Part shown: positions 53,598 through 62,808 of the stretch, one piece after another
Numbering within the stretch: position 1 is the first letter of the stretch
How the letters are laid out: every line of letters begins with the position of its first letter
Assembly (NCBI GenBank): GCA_902798745.1
Contig: CADBXM010000009.1
Location: 1-64,000, forward strand
Source: an uncultured Eubacteriales bacterium
GTDB taxonomy: Bacteria; Bacillota; Clostridia; Peptostreptococcales; Anaerovoracaceae
Reading direction: 5' to 3'
DNA: 64,000 nucleotides
Notes under the pieces: generated by a model
Database searches by the model: none
What the model was told of the DNA's origin: nothing
What the model saw: the letters and a program-made list of their open reading frames with translations, nothing else
Position numbers and translations under genes: made by a program

Positions 53598-54446
53598 TCA
53601 TACAAAGCCCATTTCAGTCTTGTACTGGACTGGGCTTTTGTATTGCAATGCAAAGGCTGGTCGCTCGTTGTTGTAATAGTGGATGTATTCTTTGATCATT
53701 TCTTCAGCTGAAGAGAATCTTCTGTGCCACCCTTCAGAATATATCTCGTCTTTGATCCAGCCATTTATCGCTTCAATCACAGGGTTGTCAGTTGGTGTTC
53801 CTGCTCGCGACATTGATCGTATTATGTTAGAATTCTTGTGAGCATTGAAGAATGCTTCGGAGGAATAGACAGATCCTTGGTCGGTGTGCAAAATGACGGG
53901 AAATGCCTGTTCCTTTGTTTTTTCCATCAAATCTTCCAAACATCGGAAGTATGGACGTCTGTCTCCAACAACATCAGTTATGTGACTGGATATTATTTCA
54001 TTGTTGAAGACATCCAGAAGATATGTCCACTCATAGCGAGCTCCTTTGTGCCTAATCATTGTCATGTCTGAAGCCACAAGCTTCATCGGCGCATCCACTT
54101 CCCATCTTCCTCTTACTAGATTAGGGAATCGTTTATGCTCTTGCCCAAGCTTAGGACGACTCCAGTTGTAGTGAATAACCTTTGCCTTTATCCCTGCAAA
54201 CTTACAGCATTTGTGGGCTAGATTGTCCGAGAACAGCCAGCCGGTTTCATTTCTAACCATTTGAGCTAACCTATGGTATCCATAAGATCTGTGCTTCTTA
54301 TGCGCTTCTGTCAGCAACTCTGTTAGCACTTCTCGATCCTTCTCATAACGATTCCTGGTCCCTTTGCGTGCAGCCCACTTGTAATATCCGGATCTGTTTA
54401 CGTTCATCTCACGGCACAGCTCTGCTACTGGATATTGTTCCTTCAA
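53598..54446 (-). CDS. IS3-family transposase OrfB (DDE integrase domain)
   Basis: The 282-residue reading frame is the catalytic half of an IS3/IS150-type transposase, with an HTH_21-like region at the start (NRSGYYKW, HRSYGYHRLA) and an RVE domain holding the DDE triad: D in VASDMT, D in LHTDQGSVY and E in NPVIEAINGWIKDE. The orfB frame stays open upstream through the A7G stretch at plus 54524-54530, so the true product is probably an OrfAB fusion made by -1 frameshifting. The TTG at 54446 is only the first possible internal start. The frame is intact, so the element may be active. Confidence 0.9.
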   Translation of the reverse strand: MKEQYPVAELCREMNVNRSGYYKWAARKGTRNRYEKDREVLTELLTEAHKKHRSYGYHRLAQMVRNETGWLFSDNLAHKCCKFAGIKAKVIHYNWSRPKLGQEHKRFPNLVRGRWEVDAPMKLVASDMTMIRHKGARYEWTYLLDVFNNEIISSHITDVVGDRRPYFRCLEDLMEKTKEQAFPVILHTDQGSVYSSEAFFNAHKNSNIIRSMSRAGTPTDNPVIEAINGWIKDEIYSEGWHRRFSSAEEMIKEYIHYYNNERPAFALQYKSPVQYKTEMGFV

Positions 54447-54454
54447 TATGTCTA

Positions 54455-54829
54455 TTATTTGGAATTCAAGTCTTTTGTAGTAACGAATTCCTTGTCGGCA
54501 CCAACTCCTTTCACTGTGTATCCTTTTTTTAACCGTTCATTCTCAATCTGCAGTTTCTCAACCAACAATATTAGTCGTTCATTCTCATTCAGAGATTTGC
54601 TGCTATGAAGTGCAGAAAAACGATTCCCCCTGTGAAGCTTTTCTGGATTCAAGGCTTCAACACCGCCACTTCTGTACCTCCTAACCCAGGTGTGCAATGT
54701 TCCGTGTGGTATGCCCAAATCTCTTGCTAATGTGCGTTCAGGTATATGATCTTCTTCACACATGAGAACATATTTCAGTCGCTCCTCGTTGGTCCATTGC
54801 CTATTCTTTCCGCCTTTTGGTCTTCCCAT
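54455..54829 (-). CDS. IS3-family OrfA (helix-turn-helix)
   Basis: The protein is 124 residues from the ATG at 54829, which has a strong GGAGGTG site; an upstream in-frame ATG (54874) lies in the end repeat. It holds a homeodomain-like HTH (RTLARDLGIPHGTLHTWVRRY) and a leucine-zipper tail (LVEKLQIENERLKK). The A7G slippery stretch falls at the end of that tail; ribosomes that do not slip end 23 codons later. OrfA binds the inverted repeats and moderates transposition in this family. Confidence 0.9.
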   Translation of the reverse strand: MGRPKGGKNRQWTNEERLKYVLMCEEDHIPERTLARDLGIPHGTLHTWVRRYRSGGVEALNPEKLHRGNRFSALHSSKSLNENERLILLVEKLQIENERLKKGYTVKGVGADKEFVTTKDLNSK

Positions 54830-54864
54830 GAAATCACCTCCTTGAATAAATCCTAGCATAAGAA

Positions 54865-54898
54865 AAGTAGACATGCTTTTTTTAACATGTCTACTTTC
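54865..54898. terminator. Hairpin in the IS end, upstream of orfA
   Basis: AAAGTAGACATG (54865-54876) pairs with CATGTCTACTTT (54887-54898) around a T-rich loop. It partly coincides with the terminal repeat and could block read-through transcription into orfA or hide its ribosome binding site in read-in transcripts. Confidence 0.5.
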
Positions 54899-54944
54899 AT
54901 CTTACTAGTTCAAAGTCTGTCGGAGTTTTTTAATGCAAAAAGTG

Positions 54945-54950
54945 TATAAT
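54945..54950 (+). promoter_or_regulatory. TATAAT -10 just outside the IS end
   Basis: A perfect TATAAT lies 15 nt past the IS edge and about 34 nt before the aminotransferase ATG. The -35 position (about 54922-54927) falls inside the IS end, so insertion has replaced the native -35; the hexamer now there (GGAGTT) is poor. Confidence 0.5.
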
Positions 54951-54983
54951 CAAAGTGTACTAAACAAAAGGAGAAATCATAGT

Positions 54984-56468
54984 ATGGCATATAATGGTTG
55001 GGCTATAGATGAATACCTCGATGCTGATGCGGTGAACGCCAGCCTCGAAGAACTGAAAAGGGGGCCTGTATACGGTGTAAAGGCCGATGCCCTCGATAAT
55101 TATGTAAAGAACTATTTCGAAGCAAAATGTAAAGGCTCAAAAGCGCTAACGGATGAAGCGAAGCAATATATCCCGGGAGGGGTACAGCATAATCTCGCGT
55201 TCAATTATCCGTTCCCATTGGCGATGGCCAAGGCTGAAAGCGCATATCTATATGACGTTGATGGAAATAAATACTATGATCTGCTTCAAGCCGGCGGACC
55301 GACAGTACTCGGAAGCAATGATCCGGTAGTCAAGGCAGCTGCTATGGAGATAATAGAAGAGTGTGGTCCATCGACGGGGCTTTTCCATGAATATGAACTG
55401 AAACTGGCCAGGAAAATATCCGAGTGCGTTCCAAGTGTCGAGAAATTCAGGATGCTTGGATCGGGTACGGAGGCCGATATGGTTGCAGCGAGGATCGCCA
55501 GGCTCAAAACAGGCCACAAGAATCTTCTTAAAATGGGAGGAGCATATCACGGCTGGAGCGATCAGCTGGCATACGGCATCAGGATACCGGGTACTAAGGG
55601 CATACAGTCAAGAGGGATACCGGGATATGTCTTCAGACATACAGATGAGTTCTTCCCGGGAGACTTAGAAGATCTTGAAAGAAAACTTCGAAGAAACAAA
55701 CTGGATGGAGGCACTGCGGCCGTATTTATCGAAGCGATAGGACCTGAGAGCGGCACACGACCTGTTACAAAAGCATTTGTAAGAGGCTGCGAGAGACTGG
55801 CACATGAGTATGGAGCGCTTCTCATATGCGATGAGGTGGTCACAGGGTTCAGGATAGGGCTCGGCGGAGCGCAAGGATACTATGGTATAGATCCTGATCT
55901 CACCGTATTCGGCAAGGTGATCGCCGGTGGCTATCCAGGAGCCGGTGGTATAGGTGGTCATGCGGACTGCATGGCTCATCTCGGTGCCGGGCTTGATAAG
56001 TCAGGAAAGAAGATCAAGAAGGCCCTTTGCGGCGGCACAATGGCGGCAACTCCTATATCATGCGTTGCAGGATATACCGCCATCTGTGAGATAGAAAAGA
56101 GGAACGCCTGCGAACATGCGGGACGCATGGGAGACAGGCTTACGAAAGGACTCCAGGAAAGCATTAAGAGACACGGCCTTCCGTTTATCGCTTTCAATCA
56201 GGGCTCCATATGTCATCTCGACAGTGTTGGCACTATGCAGTACGCGATCGACTGGAAGAAGCCTTGGGAACTTCCGACTATATTGAAAGAAACAGGTCGC
56301 AGACAGACCGAAATGGAACATATAGGGGCGGCTTATATGGCAGAAGGCATAGTGACTCTTGCCGGTTCAAGACTATACACGAGCGCTGCTTATACTGAAG
56401 AGATGATCGATGATGTTATCGCACGTTTTGACAGAGTGTTCGACAATTGCGAGTTGCTTGATAACTAA
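54984..56468 (+). CDS. Class III aminotransferase (glutamate-1-semialdehyde aminomutase-like)
   Basis: A PLP enzyme of 494 residues from the ATG at 54984 (AAGGAG upstream; the in-frame ATG at 54933 lacks a site). It has the fold-type I signatures IPGGVQHN, GSGTEADMVAARIAR, YHGWSD, CDEVVTGFR, and the PLP lysine K311 in TVFGKVIAGG. The overall pattern resembles HemL, but it is about 60 residues longer at the N-terminus. No tetrapyrrole genes are near; instead it begins an operon with an aldolase-like protein and an FGGY kinase. It likely transfers an amino group to or from a sugar-derived carbonyl compound; the substrate is unknown. Confidence 0.85.
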   Translation: MAYNGWAIDEYLDADAVNASLEELKRGPVYGVKADALDNYVKNYFEAKCKGSKALTDEAKQYIPGGVQHNLAFNYPFPLAMAKAESAYLYDVDGNKYYDLLQAGGPTVLGSNDPVVKAAAMEIIEECGPSTGLFHEYELKLARKISECVPSVEKFRMLGSGTEADMVAARIARLKTGHKNLLKMGGAYHGWSDQLAYGIRIPGTKGIQSRGIPGYVFRHTDEFFPGDLEDLERKLRRNKLDGGTAAVFIEAIGPESGTRPVTKAFVRGCERLAHEYGALLICDEVVTGFRIGLGGAQGYYGIDPDLTVFGKVIAGGYPGAGGIGGHADCMAHLGAGLDKSGKKIKKALCGGTMAATPISCVAGYTAICEIEKRNACEHAGRMGDRLTKGLQESIKRHGLPFIAFNQGSICHLDSVGTMQYAIDWKKPWELPTILKETGRRQTEMEHIGAAYMAEGIVTLAGSRLYTSAAYTEEMIDDVIARFDRVFDNCELLDN

Positions 56469-56479
56469 GAGAGGTAAAT

Positions 56480-57544
56480 ATGTATTATAGCGAAGACGAA
56501 GCGAGAAAACTGGTTATTGAAGCAGGTCACAAGCTTGTGGACAGCAAGCTCATAGCCAGGACCTGGGGGAATATCAGCGCCAGGATAAGCGAGGATGAGT
56601 TTATCATCACTCCGAGCGGCAGATCATATGACAGCTTAGAGCCTTCAGATCTTGTGATCGTGAGGGTGAAAGACGCTTCATACGAAGGGGATGTAAAGCC
56701 TTCAAGTGAAAAAGGCGCGCATGCCGCAGTATATTCGCTTAGGAGCGATGTCAATTTTGTCATACATACACATCAGTATTACGCGTCAGCCGTGGCAGCT
56801 GACTGCAGGGATACCGATTTCGCTCCATGCGCAGGATACGGCTTGCCGGGAACTGACAAGCTGAAGAAAAATCTGGAGAAAGCTATAAAAGCTAACCCGG
56901 ACAAAAGAGAATTCCTGATGGCAAGGCATGGAACTATCATACTCGGAAAGGACTTTGACGATGCGTTTAAACGCGCATCCGATCTAGAGGATAAATGCAA
57001 AGAGCTGGTTGAAGCGAGGATCCCAAGCCATGATTTCACATTTATCGAAGACTTCGATGCTTCAGAGGTGAAGATAACAGCGCTTCCATTCGTCAAGGTG
57101 GTGTCTGACCCGTATATCCTCGAATGCTGCAAGGCCGGCATAACAGTAAGATCATACATAGATGATTTTGCGCAGATAGTTGGCCCTGATATGCAGGTAG
57201 TGGATAACGATGCATGGATGGCTCAGCGCGCTCTGCTTGGATATTCGGTAACAAAGCCTCCAAAGGCTATATCCAATATGCCTATGACAGGAGTTCTCCC
57301 TCGAATGGGCGGTCAGCAGCCGGCTCTGAACAGCCTTATAGGAAGAAATGCTGTCCTTGTTAAGGGCGTAGGCGCTGTTTGCGCCGGAAAGACAAAGAGT
57401 GATGCTGAAGCGATAGCCATGATAGTCAGCAAGAACTGCTGCGCGGCATGCTACGCACGGAACGAGAAACCGCTTTCGGCGATTGACGCAAGGCTTCAGA
57501 GATACGGATATCTCACGAGCTACTCTAAAAAGATAGAGGCATAA
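56480..57544 (+). CDS. Class II aldolase/adducin-family protein with a second degenerate domain
   Basis: Residues 1-190 form a class II aldolase domain: GNISARISED for phosphate binding, SSEKGAH with the catalytic Glu (about E77), zinc ligands H96 and H98 in IHTHQ and H150 in ARHGT. Such enzymes cleave or epimerise phosphorylated sugars. The second half (about 200-354) repeats only the end of the fold (RNAVLVKGVGAVCAGKTKSDAEA) without HxH, so the 354-residue protein looks like an internal duplication with one active site. GAGAGG precedes the ATG, 12 nt after the aminotransferase gene. Confidence 0.85.
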   Translation: MYYSEDEARKLVIEAGHKLVDSKLIARTWGNISARISEDEFIITPSGRSYDSLEPSDLVIVRVKDASYEGDVKPSSEKGAHAAVYSLRSDVNFVIHTHQYYASAVAADCRDTDFAPCAGYGLPGTDKLKKNLEKAIKANPDKREFLMARHGTIILGKDFDDAFKRASDLEDKCKELVEARIPSHDFTFIEDFDASEVKITALPFVKVVSDPYILECCKAGITVRSYIDDFAQIVGPDMQVVDNDAWMAQRALLGYSVTKPPKAISNMPMTGVLPRMGGQQPALNSLIGRNAVLVKGVGAVCAGKTKSDAEAIAMIVSKNCCAACYARNEKPLSAIDARLQRYGYLTSYSKKIEA

Positions 57545-57568
57545 ACTACCAAAAAAAGAGAGAGAATT

Positions 57569-59179
57569 ATGAGCGAATTCATATTGGCATATGATATCGG
57601 CACTACAGGGGTAAAGACTTGCCTCTTCGAAGTAGGTGAAAAGATAGATTTGATAGCCTACGCGTCACGAGGATACGGACTTTATATACTTGAAAACGGA
57701 GGCGCTGAGCAGGACACCGAGGAATGGTGGAACGGAATGGCTGAAAGCACCGCCGAAGTGTTTGATGAGGCAAAGCATGTAAAGCCTGATATGATATCTG
57801 GCATAGCATTCTGTTCACAGATGCAGGGACTCGTACTTGTAGATAAAGACGGAAATGCTCTGAGACGTCCGATGAATTATATGGATCAGAGGGCGACTAA
57901 TGAGATAAAGAAGGGCTTATCCAACGGAGTTCAGATCGCCGGAGCAAATGTCGCAAAATTGATGCCGAGCCTTAAAATAACCGGCGCGGTAGCCGGCAGT
58001 GTCAAAGACCCTGTATGGAAGTATAAATGGGTGGAGGCCAATGAGCCGGAGATCTTTTCAAAGGTATATAAGTGGCTGGATGTGAAGGACTATCTCATTC
58101 TTCGCTGCACAGGTAATTTCATCGCGACAGAGGATTCCGCGTTCGGTACTTTCCTTTACGATATCCGTCCTGAAAGCAGAGGCTGGAGCGAAGAGATGTG
58201 TAATATCCTCGGTGTAGATATAGCCCATCTTCCGGATGTCATAAAATCCACTGACATAGCCGGAAAGCTTACTTCCAAAGCAGCGGCAGACCTCGGACTG
58301 GCTGAGGGCACACCTGTATTCGGCAGCGGTGGGGACGCATCTCTCATAGGAATTGGCGCCGGAGCTGTCGAGGCAGGAGACACCCATATTTACAGCGGTA
58401 CTTCGGGCTGGGTAGGCACCGTAACGGACAAGCCTGTTACGGATGTCACATCCATGATAGCTGCGATGCCAGGAGCGGATCCGGCAAAGTATGTGTATTT
58501 TGCGGAGATGGAGACCGCCGGCAAATGTCTTGAATGGGTGAGAGATCATCTCGCTAAGGATGAGATCGGTATATATATAAGTAAAGAGGGCGTCTCTAAT
58601 GACTACGAAGAGAGAAGCAGCAGCCTGTATTCATACATGACAGATGTTATAAAGGATGTAGCGCCGGGCTCGGGCGGAGTCATATTTGCTCCTTGGCTTC
58701 ACGGCAACAGATGCCCGTTTGAAGACCCTGCTTCAAAGGGGGTGTTCATAGGCATCGGACTTGATACAGGAAAGACCGAGCTTATACATGCCGTGCTTGA
58801 AGGAGTGTTCTACCATCTGCGCTGGATGCTCGAATGTCAGGACAAAAGAGTAAAGACTTCAAAAGCGATACGCTTCGTAGGCGGCGGCGCTCTTTCGGAT
58901 GTATCGTGTCAGATGCTCGCGGATATAATAGGACGTACTGTGGAGACCGTGGCATATCCTCAGAATGCTGGATCAGTCGGGGCGTGCGCTGTTGCGTCCG
59001 TAGGGCTTGGCCTTATACCATCGATCGAATCTGTAAAAAACTATGTACAGGTATCTGCAAGCTTTGCGCCTGACATGAAAAAACACGAGGCGTATAAGCC
59101 ATATTTTAAGACATTCAAGAAACTGTATTCTGCAAATAAAGGTCTGTTCGCCCAGCTGGCGAAGGCAGGCAAAAACTAA
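57569..59179 (+). CDS. FGGY-family carbohydrate kinase
   Basis: The 536-residue sugar kinase has the phosphate-1 motif AYDIGTTGVKTCLF, GIAFCSQMQGLVLVD, the DQR segment (NYMDQRAT), the adenosine motif GTSGWVGTV and the FGGY C-terminal region FVGGGALSDVSCQMLADIIGRTVE. Xylulokinase is the closest architecture, but related kinases act on ribulose, erythritol or other polyols. With the aldolase it makes the usual kinase-then-aldolase pair for sugar breakdown; the adjoining aminotransferase is the odd partner. It sits 25 nt after the aldolase gene with AGAGAGAG in front of the ATG. Confidence 0.9.
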   Translation: MSEFILAYDIGTTGVKTCLFEVGEKIDLIAYASRGYGLYILENGGAEQDTEEWWNGMAESTAEVFDEAKHVKPDMISGIAFCSQMQGLVLVDKDGNALRRPMNYMDQRATNEIKKGLSNGVQIAGANVAKLMPSLKITGAVAGSVKDPVWKYKWVEANEPEIFSKVYKWLDVKDYLILRCTGNFIATEDSAFGTFLYDIRPESRGWSEEMCNILGVDIAHLPDVIKSTDIAGKLTSKAAADLGLAEGTPVFGSGGDASLIGIGAGAVEAGDTHIYSGTSGWVGTVTDKPVTDVTSMIAAMPGADPAKYVYFAEMETAGKCLEWVRDHLAKDEIGIYISKEGVSNDYEERSSSLYSYMTDVIKDVAPGSGGVIFAPWLHGNRCPFEDPASKGVFIGIGLDTGKTELIHAVLEGVFYHLRWMLECQDKRVKTSKAIRFVGGGALSDVSCQMLADIIGRTVETVAYPQNAGSVGACAVASVGLGLIPSIESVKNYVQVSASFAPDMKKHEAYKPYFKTFKKLYSANKGLFAQLAKAGKN

Positions 59180-59198
59180 TCGAAGGAACAATTAGGTC

Positions 59199-59648
59199 AT
59201 GAACAAAGAAGTAATAAGAGCGATCAAATTCGTACTCATATCGGCATCTGCCGGAATAGTGGAAATTGGACTTTTCACTGTTTTGACTGAGCTCACCCAG
59301 CTCCCGTACTGGCCAAGATATCTGGTAGCGCTCATCGCGTCTGTGCTCTGGAACTTTACCATCAACAGAAGGTACACATTCAAATCGACCAAGAATGTGC
59401 CGCGCGCCATGGCCATGGTATTCGCGTTCTATTTGGTATTCACTCCGGCAACCACGATACTCGGCGACTACCTTGCCGATACTCTTCACTGGAACGACTA
59501 TCTTGTAACGGGAATCAATATGGCTCTCAATCTTACTCTTGAATATCTCTATGATACTTTTGTAGTATACAGAGGCGATATGGATAATAACGACATAGCG
59601 GCGAAAGAGAAAGAAAAAGAGAAAGAAAAAACCGAAGAAACGGAATAG
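59199..59648 (+). CDS. GtrA-family membrane protein
   Basis: A 149-residue protein with four membrane segments (about 7-28, 34-53, 71-90, 98-120), the GtrA start IRAIKFVLISASAGIVEIG and NRRYTFKST. GtrA proteins are thought to flip polyprenyl-linked sugars for wall or polymer glycosylation. The C-terminus is a Lys/Glu-rich tail. AAGGAA precedes the ATG, 20 nt after the kinase gene and 101 nt before murC. Confidence 0.85.
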   Translation: MNKEVIRAIKFVLISASAGIVEIGLFTVLTELTQLPYWPRYLVALIASVLWNFTINRRYTFKSTKNVPRAMAMVFAFYLVFTPATTILGDYLADTLHWNDYLVTGINMALNLTLEYLYDTFVVYRGDMDNNDIAAKEKEKEKEKTEETE

Positions 59649-59749
59649 TTTTGGATTTATCATTGGTTGAATCGCGGGCATTCATCTGATATATTCAGAC
59701 ATGGGAAGAGCAGTCGGTGATTGCTCTGCCAAACAGGGAGAAATATATA

Positions 59750-61129
59750 ATGGATTTTAGCAAATATAAACGCGTACATTGTCTGGGCATCGGCGGCATA
59801 GGGCTGTCGGCTGTCGCGGAGATACTGGCAGACAGAGGCTATATCGTAAGCGGTACCGACATCAACCCTTCGAAGGTGACCAGGCATCTTGAGTATTTGG
59901 GGATAAAAGTCTATACATCACACGAACCTGAAAATGTTGAGGACGTGGATGCGATAGTGTATTCCGCAGCTGTCTCGGATGATAATCCGGAGGTAATGAG
60001 GGCACACGAATTGGGTATCCCTCTTTTCTCAAGAGCACAGGTGCTCGGAATGATAATGGATGACTATGAGAATTCCGTGGCCATTTGCGGTACTCACGGA
60101 AAGACCACCGTCACATCCATGACATCGCTTATACTCCGAAATGCGAAATATAAGCCGACCATTCTCGTCGGAGGCAATCTTCCTCAGATCCATGGCAATG
60201 TTGAGATCGGAGGAACAGAATACTTCGTTACAGAAGCCTGCGAATATATGGACAGCTTCCTTGAATTAAAGCCGAGTATAGGCGTTATCCTAAATATCGA
60301 TTCGGATCATCTTGATTACTTCAAGGACATGGAGCACATCGTCAAATCGTTCTCCACGTTCGCACGTCAGATACCGCCTCATGGCATCATGATCGCATTC
60401 GGTGATAATCCTTTCGTAAGGAGCATTCTCAAAGATCACAGTAACAGGATCACATACGGCTACAGCGAGTCCAACGATTTCTATGCCGAGAATATAAAGT
60501 TCAACGAGAACGGGTTCCCGATGTTCGAGATCTGGCACAAGGGAAACAAAGTCATCGATCTTGAACTGTCAGTTCCGGGCGAGCATAATGTGCTCAACGC
60601 GATGGCCGCATTCGTTACGGCTTCATATCTCGGAGTCAGCAACGATATCATAGCTTCCACTTTAAAGGACTACAGTGGCACCAACCGCAGGTTCGATTTC
60701 CACGGGACCACAGACAAAGGTGTTAAAGTGATCGACGACTACGCGCATCATCCGACTGAGATCAAAGCTACGCTTGCTGCGGCAAGGAATGTGAAGCACA
60801 ACAAACTCTGGCTCATATTCCAGCCTCACACATATACAAGAACGAAAGCGCTGTTCAATGAATTCGTCGACGCTTTCGGTGATGCTGATGTAGTTGTACT
60901 TACCGATATTTATGCCGCGAGGGAAAAAGATATATATAATATTTCATCGTACAAACTTATGAATGCGATGAAGCTAAAACATCCGGACAAACCTGTCTAT
61001 TATGTCAAAGACTTTGAGGACATAGTCAAATACATAAACAAGTTTGCCGACAAAGACGATATTGTTATGACTATGGGAGCGGGGGATGTCTACAAAGTAG
61101 GTGATATGCTCCTGAACGAAGAAGAATAG
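59750..61129 (+). CDS. murC: MurC, UDP-N-acetylmuramate--L-alanine ligase
   Basis: MurC adds the first amino acid of the peptidoglycan stem. The protein is about 459 residues from the ATG at 59750, which has AGGGAG upstream; a longer in-frame ATG at 59717 lacks homology. Motifs: N-terminal HCLGIGGIGLSAVAEIL, ATP-binding CGTHGKTTVTSM (about 105-116), NIDSDHLDYF and DDYAHHPTEI. In this genome it is detached from the dcw cluster and stands before prs. Confidence 0.96.
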   Translation: MDFSKYKRVHCLGIGGIGLSAVAEILADRGYIVSGTDINPSKVTRHLEYLGIKVYTSHEPENVEDVDAIVYSAAVSDDNPEVMRAHELGIPLFSRAQVLGMIMDDYENSVAICGTHGKTTVTSMTSLILRNAKYKPTILVGGNLPQIHGNVEIGGTEYFVTEACEYMDSFLELKPSIGVILNIDSDHLDYFKDMEHIVKSFSTFARQIPPHGIMIAFGDNPFVRSILKDHSNRITYGYSESNDFYAENIKFNENGFPMFEIWHKGNKVIDLELSVPGEHNVLNAMAAFVTASYLGVSNDIIASTLKDYSGTNRRFDFHGTTDKGVKVIDDYAHHPTEIKATLAAARNVKHNKLWLIFQPHTYTRTKALFNEFVDAFGDADVVVLTDIYAAREKDIYNISSYKLMNAMKLKHPDKPVYYVKDFEDIVKYINKFADKDDIVMTMGAGDVYKVGDMLLNEEE

Positions 61130-61163
61130 TTGATAATGGCATTAGTGAAGGGAGTAAAGAGCC

Positions 61164-62126
61164 ATGATACGAAACATGACAGGAGATGATTTTTCAAACC
61201 TCAGACTTTTCACTTGCAATTCACATCCTGAATTAGCACAGGAGATCGCCGAACACATGGGCGTCGATCTGGGAAAAGCCACAGTGACCAAGTTCAGTGA
61301 TGGTGAGATAAGTGTAAGCATTTGGGAATCAGTAAGAGGAAAAGATTGCTTCATCATCCAATCCACATCTGAACCGGTAAATGATAACCTCATGGAACTT
61401 CTTATTATGACAGATGCCTTAAAGAGAGCATCCGCAAACAGCGTTACTGCGGTTATCCCTTACTACGGATATGCAAGACAGGACAGAAAAGCCAAGGCAA
61501 GAGATCCGATCACATCCAAGCTCGTAGCCAACATGCTTACAGCAGCCGGGGTAAACAGAGTGATCACCATGGATCTCCACGCGTCACAGGAACAGGGCTT
61601 CTTCGATATACCTGTAGACCATATGGTAGGGCAGCCACTTCTGACAGACTACTTCAGACTCAAGGACCTTGATGACCTGGTCATCGTATCGCCTGACCAC
61701 GGCTCGGTAACAAGAGCCCGCAATATGGCAAAGCCGTTCAACGTGCCTATTGCTATCATCGATAAGAGACGTCCGGAGCCTAACAAGAGCGAGATCATGA
61801 ACATCATCGGAGATATCGAGAACAAAAACTGCCTTATTCTCGATGATATGATCGATACAGCAGGCACGATCTGCAACGCTGCCAAGGCACTCATGGATCT
61901 CGGAGCAAGAAGCGTTTACGCTTGCGCGACCCACGCGGTACTTTCGGGACCTGCGATCGAAAGGATCGAAGCAAGCCCGATCAAGGAGATGGTACTCCTT
62001 AATACGATTCCGGTACCGGAAGAAAAGAGACTCAAAAAAATCACCGTACTCTCGACTGGCCACATCTTCGCAGAGACCATCATGAGAGTATATTCAAACA
62101 GACCTATTTCAGTAATGTTCGGATAA
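61164..62126 (+). CDS. prs: Ribose-phosphate pyrophosphokinase (PRPP synthetase)
   Basis: The enzyme makes PRPP from ribose 5-phosphate and ATP for nucleotide, His and Trp synthesis. The 320-residue class I enzyme shows [42 protein letters not shown] and the PRPP loop [18 protein letters not shown] precedes the ATG. The N-terminus is about 8 residues longer than typical. It is followed by pth after 13 nt. Confidence 0.97.
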   Translation: MIRNMTGDDFSNLRLFTCNSHPELAQEIAEHMGVDLGKATVTKFSDGEISVSIWESVRGKDCFIIQSTSEPVNDNLMELLIMTDALKRASANSVTAVIPYYGYARQDRKAKARDPITSKLVANMLTAAGVNRVITMDLHASQEQGFFDIPVDHMVGQPLLTDYFRLKDLDDLVIVSPDHGSVTRARNMAKPFNVPIAIIDKRRPEPNKSEIMNIIGDIENKNCLILDDMIDTAGTICNAAKALMDLGARSVYACATHAVLSGPAIERIEASPIKEMVLLNTIPVPEEKRLKKITVLSTGHIFAETIMRVYSNRPISVMFG

Positions 62127-62139
62127 GCCGGGGAGGCTG

Positions 62140-62808
62140 ATGGGACTTTTCAAAAGACAAAAAAGTGAGCCGGGATACGCCGTAGATACCTATGTGATAA
62201 TAGGACTCGGCAATCCCGGCAAAGAATATGAGAACACAAGGCACAATATGGGGTACAAAGCCATAGATGTGCTTTCTTATGATGAGAATATCGAGATAAG
62301 GAAGAAAAAATTCCACTCGCTCATCGGTCAGGGAAGGATAGCAGGCAAAAAAGTCGTGCTCGTAAAGCCTGAGACTTACATGAACAGAAGCGGTATCGCA
62401 GCGAGAGAGACTGCAATGTGGTATGATGTGCCTTCTCAGAATGTAATAGTCATTTATGATGATATCGATCTTCCGATCGGCGCGATCAGGATACGCAAGT
62501 CCGGAGGAGCGGGAACGCACAACGGAATGAAAAGCGTGGTCTCTGAACTCGGAACAAAGGATTTCACAAGGATCAGGATCGGAGTGGGCGCTGCGGAGGC
62601 TGATGAAGACCTGATCGACAGGGTGATAGGCAAGGTGCCAAAGGAAGAACAAGCCTTGCTTGAAAAGACGGCACGTGAAGCAGCTGAAGCTGCAAAAGAC
62701 ATCATTGTGATCGGGGTGGATAATGCCATGAACCGGCATAATCACACAGAAAAGAAATCAGAAAAGAAACCGGAAAAGAAAGCAGATCAGGCAGAGGATG
62801 ATAAGTAA
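62140..62808 (+). CDS. pth: Peptidyl-tRNA hydrolase
   Basis: Pth recycles tRNA from peptidyl-tRNA that drops off ribosomes. The 222-residue protein has GLGNPGKEYENTRHNMG (catalytic His near 38), KPETYMNRSG, DDIDLPIG and GGAGTHNGMKS. It has a short basic N-terminal lead (MGLFKRQKSEPGY) and a Lys/Glu tail beyond the usual end. GGGGAGG precedes the ATG. The 3' end overlaps mfd by 11 nt; pth-mfd is a common Firmicutes pairing. Confidence 0.96.
   Translation: MGLFKRQKSEPGYAVDTYVIIGLGNPGKEYENTRHNMGYKAIDVLSYDENIEIRKKKFHSLIGQGRIAGKKVVLVKPETYMNRSGIAARETAMWYDVPSQNVIVIYDDIDLPIGAIRIRKSGGAGTHNGMKSVVSELGTKDFTRIRIGVGAAEADEDLIDRVIGKVPKEEQALLEKTAREAAEAAKDIIVIGVDNAMNRHNHTEKKSEKKPEKKADQAEDDK

Larger units (their letters stand above)
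53543..54929 (-). mobile_element. IS3-family insertion sequence with long imperfect terminal inverted repeats
   Basis: The element is about 1.39 kb. Both ends begin AAAACTCCG and continue as an imperfect inverted repeat of 54-55 bp (53543-53597 against 54876-54929), sharing GAACTAGT, GAAAGTAGACA and TTAAAAAA blocks. Inside are orfA and orfB on the minus strand with an A7G frameshift site between them. No clear target duplication was found, so exact ends may be off by a few bases. It sits between gap and the aminotransferase operon. Confidence 0.9.
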
